Below, in pieces: positions 10,936-22,322 of a stretch of DNA of 57,776 nucleotides. How positions within the stretch are numbered: position 1 is the first letter of the stretch; each line of letters begins with the position of its first letter. Where the stretch lies: assembly GCA_015657535.1 (NCBI GenBank), contig JADHZB010000437.1, positions 1-57,776 of the forward strand, written 5' to 3'. Position numbers and translations under genes: made by a program. Below the pieces are notes generated by a model, which did not search any database, was not told the origin of the DNA, and worked only from the letters and a program-made list of their open reading frames with translations. The stretch comes from Nephromyces sp. MM_2019. Lineage: Eukaryota; Apicomplexa; Aconoidasida; Nephromycida.

Positions 10936-13900
10936 ATGGATGAGAATTATGGATCTCAACCCCATTTTCTACGATTCCCAATTCACAATATGTCTTCGCC
11001 CATTGACAATAATGTGATTAATGATGAACTGAGTCCTATCAAGAAGAAGAAAGCAAGAAAATTAGGTAGTAGGAGACCTAAAGGTGCTGAATCACATCAT
11101 AAAGCCAATATGCCCGAGGCTCGATGTGCATATTTTCATCGTACAAAAGAAGAATGGAGAGCAAGATATGTAGAAGACACAAAACGAAAAATGAAATGTT
11201 TTTCTCTCAAGAGGTATAAGAATGAACACGCACTGACACTTGCAGAATGCTTCCTATCTGAAATGCAACGCACACATAAGGTCCCTCATGATAATGATAT
11301 CAATATTTGGTATGATTATATCCTACGGATGAGTAACCATTCCAACTCAGAATTAAAATCACATAGCACCAATGAGAACTCTCATGTGAAAAGTATAAAA
11401 GGCGAAGACCCCACAGATGTTATTGGTTTACTTATTCGAGAACAACGAACACATCATTGGCTAGCAGATGGTTCTATACAACACGTGCCTCCAATAGGCC
11501 CATGGGGTGAAAGTCAACTCTTGAGGGAGGCCAAGAAAAAACCTACACCTCAAACACCTCCTACACCTGAGATTTATAACAACCAAACTTCTTACCCCTC
11601 TAATCAAACTCTACAATCTCTGCTATATTTCCAGAAAAATCCAACTATTAAGCAAAACCACGAGAATAATCTAAGGCATAGATACACTTGTATCCCAACA
11701 GATATACGTGATTCTTTTGAAAAATCACAGGAAGCTACACATTCGTACCAACATACTAAACTCAACCGTGATCCCGATGGTTATAAAGAAGATGGATCAC
11801 TTAACAACAGGTTACCCTCTAAACTTTTTGAGGCCCCTTCCTCCTCTAATATGCGTCATCTCAAGAAAGAATTCCTTAGGCAAACTGGTCGAAATTATAT
11901 ACCAATGGAGCCTAATCTAGGTATAAATGAGTTTTTTAGTACTTATTATATACTCTTTCAACTTGTATCATAAAACCATTACCTTGTGATCTATATTTTT
12001 CAACTATGTCCTTAGCTTCATTTACATTTCAGTTTAATAACATAATTTCGAGTGATCAAATCATCTAAACCATGACTTGAAAACAGTATAACACTTGGGC
12101 TCATAATATAACCTCATTTAATTTTAATCTTATTCTTTATTATTTTTTCATAGAAATGATGAATAAAAAGCAAAGTCCTCATCTACCCCATAAATCCAAA
12201 CCTGCGAGACAAGTGAGTCTTTATTTCTTTAGCATAAGAATTTTTCAAGACTTATCATTCTTTTAAATGAATATACATATGTTGAAACTAAATATATCTT
12301 ATAAAAATGATAATCCTAACTTAACTACTTTCATATTCAGATTGCTAAGCCAGGACCATCTAATGGAATACGATTACCTCGTTCTCCCTCGTTACCTCCT
12401 GAAAAACAAGAATACGAAGAAGTCCAGAACATTGATTCCCTATTATCGCACTTCGCAGAGAATCCACGAAATTCAAATCATACACAAGAGGATAAGAAGC
12501 ATAGATACACTTCTCTTCCATCCATTATAACACGGTGTGCAAAATCTCGGCGAAAATTTTGGGATATGCGATATTCTGAAGATGTAAATTACAAGAACAC
12601 TGACTTTGAGCAATTAATTACACCAGAACCTATAGATAAGAAAAACAACCTGGAAACTAATGTTATTTCAATAGCAAAATCCTTTGATGCTCTTGAGCCT
12701 CCTCAACATCTTCTCTCACTACCAACTACTAAACCTGTTAAATCTGAATCCGAGTTAGTTCAAGATATAAAACATCCTTATAGCTCAATATTATCTCTAG
12801 AACCAAATTCTCTCCAAGCTCCCATCATCAACTTCGAATTATTATCAAAGCAAAACCGTTACACCATCCTTCCGAACCATTATAACAAAGAATCTAATGG
12901 AAATCTTACAAACTCAACTGATTTATCCCCAAAAATTTCACATCATTCCAACGATACACAAATTCATTTATCAAGGTTCACTTCTGCTCCTCAAGCTAAT
13001 AAGGATTTAAAAGATAACCAATTCCTAAAAATTGATTCCAATCTAAACATAAAAAATAATTATACACCAACCTCTGAGACTATCTTTAATCAGAATGACA
13101 TGGCTAAGAATGCCTTAGATAACGGAGATCAATTGACTGCCCCAGCTAATTATGATTTAGAAAATCAGCAAGATCCAAAAGCCATCAAGGTCGAAGTTAC
13201 TCCGGAATCTCATCCCAAAACTCTTGAAGATCTGTCTTCCCTGATGAAATCATTTGCAGAAACACGTCAATCCGGTTTATCTGATTTAACAAGGCTTCTT
13301 AAGTCCGATATGAGTGAAAAAGAAATCGAAAATTTATTAATAAGCCAACTTTCTAGGCCAGATTTCCCTACTTCGGAAATAGACCTTGAAAGTATATTAA
13401 ATATATCTCAAATGGAAGAACATAATGCATCAACTGCGGGTAAATTGAAATATTTAAGAACTTTAGATGAACAATTAGGTAGGACACTTATTGAGGAGGA
13501 GAATCTTCACACAGCTTTGTACTTTTACTTGAAGTTGAAAAACATGAAGCTGAGCGAGATACAATTATTTGAGAAAACACTAGCTAAAAATTGTAGTATA
13601 GCTTTTGAAAACAATCAATTCAAGTTAACACCAACATTAGAAAGTGATAATCAAAAGCTTCAAGAATCAGAAGAGATGAACAATGATCAATCAAATAACC
13701 CCACGAACGACTTGGAAGAACTCTTAAATCTTGAATCGCTTCATATAATTTCGGAAGCACTTATGGATGAGAAGCAACGCACCCTCGATACTTTGTGTTA
13801 TCACATGAATTTCCAACTCGAAAAATTAAACCAATTCTTACCTCATATCTTAGATAGCCACCTTTCCAACATTCTCCGAGGAGATTGCTATTTTCCACAA

Positions 13901-13972
13901 AAAGAATTAATTGGCATAAAGGAAGATAAATCAATTGACCAATCTACAATTAAAGAATCTCATCAACCTTGA
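10936..13972 (+). CDS. ApiAP2-family DNA-binding protein
   Basis: Three exons join in frame: 10936-11920, 12154-12212 and 12341-13972, giving 891 residues. Residues about 61-112 form an AP2 domain with the plant/apicomplexan pattern: EEWRARYVED, then RKMKCFSLKRYKNE and an amphipathic helix ALTLAECFLSEM. This is the sequence-specific DNA-binding fold used by the main apicomplexan transcription-factor family. A Lys/Arg cluster (IKKKKARK) before it could be a nuclear signal. The middle is low-complexity and Asn/Ser-rich. The last 150 residues are predicted helical, with a block around LESLHIISEALMDEKQRTL that could be an ACDC-type domain, which I cannot confirm. Wide intergenic gaps on both sides fit a regulated gene. 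Target genes are unknown. Confidence 0.8.
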
Positions 13973-16379
13973 ACCTTCATGAGACAATTTTTCCGTTGCT
14001 TCGTGTTATTTATAACCCTGATTTATAATTAAATTATGATGTTCCCATAGTCTGTGAGATATTTTATTGCCTTAGACGATAATACTTGGCATAATTCTTC
14101 GCTACATATTAGAAAGAAGACAGATTTTTATTCTATAGCAAGATTGAAGTAAAACTCGGTCTTAAATCTATTCTACATATCGTCTAAAAGACTTAATAGA
14201 AACAAAATTTTTTCTCATTAATTAAATTTGATAATTTTTTTGATGAATTTTTTAAATAACAATTTTGTTGATAGTATATTAAAATTATGTTCCAAGATTG
14301 TCTTCAATATATCTTGACAAATATGTTCCAATTATAGATAATTTCTTAAGAGTAATAGCGAATTTTTTATTGAAACTGAGACAAAAATATTTCAATAGGC
14401 AACTATGAAATTTTTCAACTGGCGCCAAATATTTAAATTTCATCACTTTATGAGAGCGTCGTTTATAGCACTACAAAGGATTTACATAAAGTTAGCAATA
14501 AACACATTTGGTTCTTAGTCATTTAAATATATATATATTAAAATATATTTATTCAATTTAGATTATATTTATACTCATGAAACTTATGATTAATTGCAAT
14601 AAATTTTCTTTAGCTTTAATTCTCAGCATTAGATTTTAAGAATTTATAATATAAGTTACCAAGTCCGTACTTAAGAATCATTTTAAGATTTTACAGCTAT
14701 AGATGGTATTTTTTTTTATTTAAATTATATTCTATTTACAGCAATATAAATCAGATCAAAGGATTTAGAAGATTGCAATTTTTTCAAAGTTTTGAGTTGA
14801 CTTGGCCAATTTATAAAATTATATAATTTAGTAAAATTACTAAAATTTTCAACTAGTTTTCGTCAAAGTAACCAAATATAGAAAATATATGTGAATACTT
14901 TGGCCCATGAAAATTGTGTAGCAATAATTTCACACTTAACGACTCAATATTCACACTTATATCTCACCAACAAAAGTAACTAAAACAAGTGTGCAAATTA
15001 TTTCACTACCCACATACACCACTAAGGCTGCAATAGGTTTAAGATTTAAACATTTTGATGTGCTACAGTTTAACTACTTCCGACTGCATTAACATTATAC
15101 TACATTAATAGCACACAATAACACTAAACACGAATCGGGCAATACTACTCATTCACAAAACTGCTTACAAAACATGTGTGCATTTTGAACATATTTGCCC
15201 TGAAGCAAGTTGCAGAACAAAGTAAATGAAAATCAAAACTAGAATAGTATTTCACGCACTACGCTGATTTAAAATCTTATCTCGTGAAAGGGGAGAGTTC
15301 TACAAGACAATTAGCTCCCATTATACCCCACCAACATCATTGTGTCTCCGTTAACAACACATCTTTGAATTTTCCATCAAAAGACTCACACATTTGATAA
15401 CAAAAGCCATTAAGAATACCTTCCTAAATGTTTTCATATACTCAACTAATTTAAAATCTCTCTCAACTACTTATTACCAAGGCAAATACAATGGCATGGA
15501 CGGCACTAGGTACTACTTTTCAAATATAAATTATTCTATCTTATAGGATATTATGAGAGCACAGTCTCATGGGTCCAATTCAACTGAGGAAATTTTTAAA
15601 AGCATTAATAATGCATCTCCCTGACAAAATTATTATGATTATATAATTAAAACAAATTTCCAAACACTTTTACTAATATAATGCTTCTTAGTAAATAATT
15701 CATCAAATTTAGAAGCTAATAAAATTTCTCACGACCTAAACTTTTATAAAACTATGTAAAAATTGACCCATCTGGAAAAAAGTAATTCATATACCTATTT
15801 TAAACTAGCTCCCCTCGTTACATCTATTGATTGCTTCTCCTAAATAGAACTATCCCCCCACAAAAAATATAAATGCCATCATAAACATTAGGGAATATAA
15901 GCTTACAAAACATAACTGGTTTCACAGTATATAAGCACCTGCTAAAACCAATTTTAGCCAATTTTTATGACTTTAAGCGCTATCACTACTAAGCTCGTCG
16001 CTTTAAAACAATGGAACATGATTATTCTTTAAACTTCCAGCTAAACTTAAGTAGTAGTAAAGAGAAAATCAGCAAAGTAAAATATGAAACATGGCAATTA
16101 TACCACAACAGAGAGAATAATATACCTGGAGAATTTGAAAGGTATGAGTGACTCCCAACAATTATATTATTTATTCACTCTAGATGTAAAAAATTAATCT
16201 CAAGCTTTAATTTTACAAATTTATTAACGGTAAATCTATCGAAATTCCTTATCTTTTCGAGTAAATTTATATATAAAACAGGCTATAGCAAATTTACATT
16301 TCCTTGTGTTTTTTATTTAATTAAGAATCTTTGAAATTGACAACACTAGCTTTTATTAAACCTAAATAACATCAAATTT
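13973..16379. other. AT-rich intergenic region
   Basis: No supported gene. A small patch at 15288-15340 contains GGGGAG and CTCCC segments that could pair, but it is too weak to call. The rest is AT-rich with short homopolymer runs. Confidence 0.5.
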
Positions 16380-17678
16380 ATGTTTAGAAGTTATCTATCA
16401 CAATTGCAATATCATTTACCTAATATACTAAGGTTCCACCAACATGCACAATCTGAAAACACGAGTCACCACTCACGAAGTTCTTACGCTTATGAATCAA
16501 ACATGGAACATCATCATGGTTATAACATCCATAACAATTCGGATAATCAGAAGAATGAATCATTTCCAGTCAAGAAGGTACGATTTTTTTTTCAAAATAA
16601 TAAATACACAGAGAATCAAATTAGGTTTTATATTTGAAGAACGTTAGTGAAAGTTCCTTCTCCACTAATATTTAAAACATTTTATTTTAATTTAAGGGCA
16701 ATTGGGTTCGCATTATGGAACCTAATTTTCTTGAGCAAATCCTTGGGATACAGAAATCAAAACAAAATAACCGAGGTTATAATAAGATTTGAGAAATCAA
16801 ATTAGATCTTAATGAGTTAACAAAACATATCAATTTCATAAATAAGCCACCAATATTTTATAAAATCGCATAGTATACACTTGATTTAAAAAGAGTTATA
16901 TTAACTTCATAATTTAGAGCAAATCAAAGAAGATGCTGCTAAAACAAGCGAACCAGTTAAAATCCAAGTTGAAGAAGAGCTTGGTTTGTTAATTTTTTAA
17001 ATAAGAAAATTTTTTACAATAATTAAGATCACAACATTACTTCCTATAGAAATCGATAACCAGAAAAATTTTTTCATGATAAATACATAAATATACAATT
17101 TTATACTAAATGATACTACAGATCAAGGCAGATACCCTACTGATTTAGGCTCAGAATATACATCAACTGAAATCACACACTTCAAAACAGGTAAATTTGG
17201 TATATATTTGATATAAATAAATGCTTATCAAACCTAAACACTATTTTCATGCTAACAACAAAAACCACAATATATGATAAAATTATATCATTTTATCACA
17301 AACCTGAAACTCTATCAAACACTGCATTAATAACTATAGATCAACCAATAGATAACACTAGCATTGACATAGAGGAACAAGAAAAAGCTGAATCGCCAAC
17401 AATCGAATCATCTGCACAAACAGGAATAGTAGAAAATTCTAGCAAAGAACCAATCGATGAAGGTTTTGACAATTTAGTTAATTCTTAATAAATATTGCAA
17501 CCACTAGCATCTTTATTTTTAATCAGAAAAGCAAGCTATTGAAGATACCCAGAATATTGTGAATGATTTTAAATCAAAAACAAGTAACTCAATAAATTTT
17601 ATGAAAATTATGCTCATTTATTTGACTATCACTCTAATGCCAAAACTATTACTGCAACTTCTCTTTCTCAGAATATAA
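16380..17678 (+). CDS. Unrecognised acidic protein with a hydrophobic C-terminal tail
   Basis: Hand-built six-exon model of about 229 residues: 16380-16577, 16697-16775, 16918-16983, 17122-17190, 17340-17462 and 17527-17678. I do not recognise the family. The N-terminus is His/Ser/Asn-rich. The middle is acidic and low in hydrophobics (EEQEKAESPTIES, VENSSKEPIDE). The last exon encodes a hydrophobic stretch (MKIMLIYLTITLMPKLLLQLL) ending at the stop, suggesting a tail-anchored membrane protein. The last four introns are all phase 1, and exons 3, 4 and 5 are multiples of three, so any could be skipped without changing frame. The start and the exon 5 acceptor are uncertain (alternative acceptor before 17373). 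The consistent splicing pattern argues that it is a real gene. Confidence 0.5.
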
Positions 17679-19357
17679 AATAATCAATACTAGTAAGGAA
17701 AAACGGAAATCCCTGGGGTTTGTAGGATTGGTGGAACAAATTTCGGGTAAAAGATGAACCAAGATTCTTATAAACGCTCATGTAAAGAGAGTTTTCTTTC
17801 AACTAAGAAAGTTGTTGTTTTAGCAACTTTATAAATTAAACAATTTATATTCCCATAAGTTATCAGAGCTATACACTGATTTATATACTACTCTTAAGTA
17901 TCGTAAAAAAAAAATCCAATTGATCAAATACACTAAGTATCATAAAAAAAATCCAACTGATCAAGTACACTTAAATGAAAACATAATAATAGATATGCCT
18001 AATAGAAGTTAAAAAAGGGGATCAAATAATCCTTTAACAATTCAATAAAATATTTAATTTTATGTAGTTTCTATTTGAATGCTTTACCATTTAATACTGA
18101 CTGGTCAAATTAACTAGACTCAAAATTTTGTATTTTTTTAAATTGTGTAAATTTACACAAGATGTAAAATTTATTTTTATCAATTTATATAATTATTATC
18201 ATGTTTCCTCTAATTTGGTTAATGCTATCTATTAGAATCTAATTTATGTTTGTTGATAAATTAGCTTAAGACTTTGTATTAATCCAGGTAGAATAGTTTA
18301 AAGATTTTAAGTAACTGTATTTTATCAATCTATGCTTTTTAAGACATATGAAGTTAAGTTAGTACATATATACAAAATAACAGAAATTATCATTCATATT
18401 TAAATAAAAAAATTAATTACTAGATTAGGAAAAAAAAAGTCAGTTCAACCTCAGCATCTCACAAAACATTGATTGGAAAAAACTAAAGTTATTTTCAGAT
18501 ATTTGAAATAGTGATGAGTTTATCAAACTTAGTGGTTATATATACATACCTAATTAACTTCTTCAGCCGATCATAACTTCTCATTATATATCCTTTTAAG
18601 TCGTTATTATTATTAGTGTTAGGCGGATTAGATTAACTGTTTTACTTCCCCATACTTAATCATATTCATCATTTAAACTGGAAAATTCTTTCCAAAGGAG
18701 AAAATAGAATTATATTTCACTATTTATCAAAAGTAAGTGAGAAAGCTTAGTTTTACATGTATAGCTATGTATATATATATACCTATACATACTTAGCTAG
18801 GGTAAGTAAAAGTTCTGTACTTAAGCATGATTGAATTATCTTCTTGAGCAGTATTATTTAGGCTGTTCTGTCATCTGTGTAAAATATTATATGATGTGAT
18901 AGCTTATACACTTTTTGATTACAAAATTTTATGAATCTCTTAACGCTCAAGCAAGCTTTTGATGAATTCAATTTTTATAGTGAATAAAAAACACTAACTA
19001 CTAAACTTTATAAGAACTATAAATTTTCAACTCAATATCCGAAGATTTTAGAAGAACTTAGTTTGAATATATTTGTGCAGTTACTTTTATTAATATAAGT
19101 TGATTTTTCATACTGGTGCAAATTAAATCATATAAAATTAATATATCTACACTTATTATGACTATATGCATACCATCAATTATCTGCGTATCATATTCAA
19201 CAAACTTTTGGTTTAACATTATCACCCAAGTTTGAGATATTAGTAGTATAAAATATCCTAGTGCTTAAAGGATAATTATTTTTAATTTTAAAAAGCGCAT
19301 ATTATTTATTCTTTTCAATTCGAATAAAAACATTAAATAAATTTTTCAATTAAAATA
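17679..19357. other. AT-rich intergenic region upstream of SOD
   Basis: No gene seen. A two-copy tandem repeat at 17895-17970 is listed separately. The right end should hold the SOD promoter; nothing specific is recognisable. Confidence 0.55.
17895..17970. repeat. Two-copy imperfect tandem repeat, about 38 bp
   Basis: Copies at 17895-17933 and 17934-17970 share TAAGTATC, a poly-A run, then TCCAA-TGATCAA-TACAC. They differ in A-run length and three substitutions. Confidence 0.85.
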
Positions 19358-21950
19358 ATGGATCTATTCAGAAGTACCGTATTTTCAAGTATGATGATGT
19401 TATCTATCGCAACTGTTATTATATCATATCTTTGTTATGGAGGCTACAATAACAACGGTAAATAATTAATCAATATTTATATAAATGCATTTTTTGGTTG
19501 TAATATGTTAATCACAATATCCATTATTATCATTAATATGGGGTATAATTTACTGCATTCATTGTAATAAATTATACCCCATATTAATGAATCATTTTAA
19601 ATCATGCTTAGCTAGTTAAAATGAATGGCTTAGAGAATCATTAAATTTATTTAATCGAGTGAAATAGTAATCTCATCTTGTATATCAATCTTCAATCTTC
19701 ACAAAGCGTATTGATAACGACCTAAATGATATGTTTAATTAATTTAACAATACACAAACACACACACAAGTACAATATCAATATACACAACTATGATAAA
19801 TACATACATTTAAATAAAATTATTCTAGATTTGTACGAATTCTATCACTTATAAAGGAAGTATAACAGTCATATTTATGTTAGCTATGATGTGTACTTAA
19901 AGCTTAAATTAACTAATAAATAATGTATGCAATTTGAATTGCAAGATTATAATTTCACACTTGTTCTAATTAAATTATTACATATTCAAGTTATATAAAA
20001 AGTAGGCAACTTTTATACTAGTTAAAAGTAAACAAATAATGTATATTCAATTCTCGTGCTTCTTTTTATCATGGTAATGCTAATTAAATGCTATCTTAAT
20101 TAATTATTACGAGATAGAAAGTAACATTGAATGTGAGCACACTACACAAGATTAATTAATGACTAATTGTAAATAAGAACGTTGTGATGAGATGTTTTAT
20201 TTTAACTTATTCAAAGATATATATATAAAACCGTGTTCACATAATTAATATTACCTGACGTAAGCACTTCACACTGTGATTGTTAATCTAAATCAGTTAG
20301 CTCTTTTCTAACTACAACACTTACAAATAACACATTAACTATATCAAAAATATTGTAGGTAATTTATTTAATTTAAAGCATACTTGTACGCTTTTTTTAT
20401 ATGCAAACAAAACTTTTGGTGTTCACACACTACTTGCCCCAAATTTTAATCGACAACTCCATTTTTTACACAAAATATATTAACATCCCCTCCATCAAAA
20501 TATATCAATTATAATGAATTCCTTAGTCAAAAATTTTAATAAATTATCACCTTTTGTTTCACTCTATCGCTTTTCATACCCACCCATATCGTGTAAGAAT
20601 TTCGTTATTTATTGCTGCATTAGCTGAGAACAAAATTGAAAACACAATAATTTCTTGAATTAATATATAAACTACGTATATTCTTTTTATGTAACTCGAA
20701 TAGTTGAAGAATATCAGTTATGTTTTTAAGCTGTAAACCAATACATATATATATATTACTTTAAATGTTATAAATTAATTTTCCTATTTTCAGCATTCTG
20801 CTTTACCAAGTTTACATCACAACTTAGCTTTAGTGGCCAAACACCACCAGAACACTATTTCGAAGGATCAAGAAGCTTTAGCACAATGGCCACTCAAGAA
20901 GACTACGAAGCAATGGGCTGCACTGATGCAATGCAAGCTCAACCTTTTTCTCTCCCCCCACTCCCATATGTAAGCTTAATTCAATTTCATAAATAGTACA
21001 TAAAGAACCACCTGAAGAATAAAATTTATTCGATATCTCTGCATGATCAGTTAACATTACTTCTGAATAGGATAACATATTTAGGAATATACATATAATT
21101 TATACACTTAAAACAAAACCTTATTTAACTACAAGGCTCCATCCGCAATGGAACCATATGTTGGTAAAACCACTATGATGACACACTATGGAAAGCACCA
21201 TGCAACTTATGTCCGAAAGTTAAATGGTAAATAATTTTTGGAGTTTCTTTTTAATAAATTTAAATCTCTATTCTGTAATATATTTCAGATATGACGAAAG
21301 GAACTGAGTTTGCCACTATGAGTTTAGAGGAGGTAGTGAAAAAGTCAACTGGTGGAATGTTCAATCAAGCTTGTTAGTAACTATTTAACAAATGTTTTTT
21401 ACGTCTTAATTTTTCAGAAAGTTATTTAATTTTATTTCACGGCGAATATATTTTGATATGTTTTTCAAAGTCTAAATTTATATTTTTAATTGTAATTTAG
21501 CCCAAGCATGGAATCACAATTTCTTTTGGAAGTGCATGACACCAAATAAACAGACCCCTAATGGTCCCGCTTATGATGCAATGGTCAAAAAATATGGAAG
21601 TTATGAGAATTTCCAAGCTGAATTCGTTGCTAAAGCTACAGGTAAACACATTACAAGTTTACATTTACAATTAGCAACCTCTAATGATCTTTTTTTTAAC
21701 CTATATCGTAGGACAATTTGGTAGTGGCTGGGCATGGTTCACCAAAAGTCCAACTGGTGAAGTTTTTTGCGAAAGCACACCTAATGGTGTCAACCCAATG
21801 AGTACAGGCTCAGGAACTGCATTAATGGGAGTAGATGTATGGGAACATGCCTACTATTTAGACTACAAGCAAGATAGAGCAACCTACGTTAAGAATTGGT
21901 TTAATACTGTAAATTGGGATTTCGTTAATGAAAATTTCAATTCTGCTTGA
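19358..21950 (+). CDS. FeSOD: Iron superoxide dismutase with signal peptide and leader
   Basis: Converts superoxide to hydrogen peroxide and oxygen. Six exons join in frame: 19358-19457, 20794-20969, 21136-21226, 21289-21372, 21501-21641 and 21712-21950, 276 residues. The SOD domain starts near residue 84. Metal ligands are visible at His109 (THYGKHH), His156 (AWNHNFFW), Asp239 and His243 (DVWEHAYY), and FGSGWAWF is typical of the iron type. Exon 1 encodes a hydrophobic signal sequence ([17 protein letters not shown]). Exon 2 begins with a leader of about 55 residues rich in Ser, Thr and Phe before the enzyme. A signal peptide followed by a transit-like segment suggests delivery through the secretory route, possibly to the apicoplast; a secreted form is the alternative. 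Ordinary Fe-SODs are about 195-200 residues, so the extra length is all N-terminal. Intron 1 is unusually long (1,336 nt). Confidence 0.93.
19530..19590. repeat. 23-bp perfect inverted repeat forming a hairpin, in SOD intron 1
   Basis: Left arm 19530-19552 and right arm 19568-19590 are perfectly complementary (arm contains ATTAATATGGGGTATAATT). After one mismatch the inner bases TGCA/TGTA pair again, leaving a 5-nt loop. The whole is a roughly 61-nt, 27-pair hairpin transcribed with the SOD pre-mRNA. It is the longest perfect inverted repeat I found in the window. Confidence 0.95.
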
Positions 21951-22322
21951 ATTAAACATCCACATATTTGAATTCCAATCCTTTAATTTTAAGTAGAGAA
22001 GCTTTTGTATAATTAAATTAGTCGAGCTTTTTCCTTTCATATTTTTGTTATTTATAAATTAATTCTCAAATTTTATGTAATAATTTGACATGAATGAAAC
22101 TCCCCCAGAGATTTCAAGACTTAATTCAAAATATTTGTTAAATTTGAGCTTTATCATTCTGAATTTAAAAATGTTTTTTAAAGTATTAGCTTAAAATTTA
22201 ATATACATATTTATGAAAAAATGTTATTTTCAAAGCTAAATCAAAAATACTTAAAATAATTTGTTTTTCTTTTCAGATTAGTTGTAGGAGCTTAAGGCTC
22301 TTGTGGGGTGTGAATTATATAT
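21951..22322. other. Convergent 3' flank between SOD and PRP2
   Basis: The stop codons of SOD (+) and PRP2 (-) face each other across 372 bp. This must hold both 3' UTRs and polyadenylation sites; the DNA is AT-rich and I see no gene in it. Confidence 0.7.

Noticed and set aside
21858..22040. Minus-strand open frame overlapping the SOD 3' end
   Set aside because: Antisense shadow of the last SOD exon.
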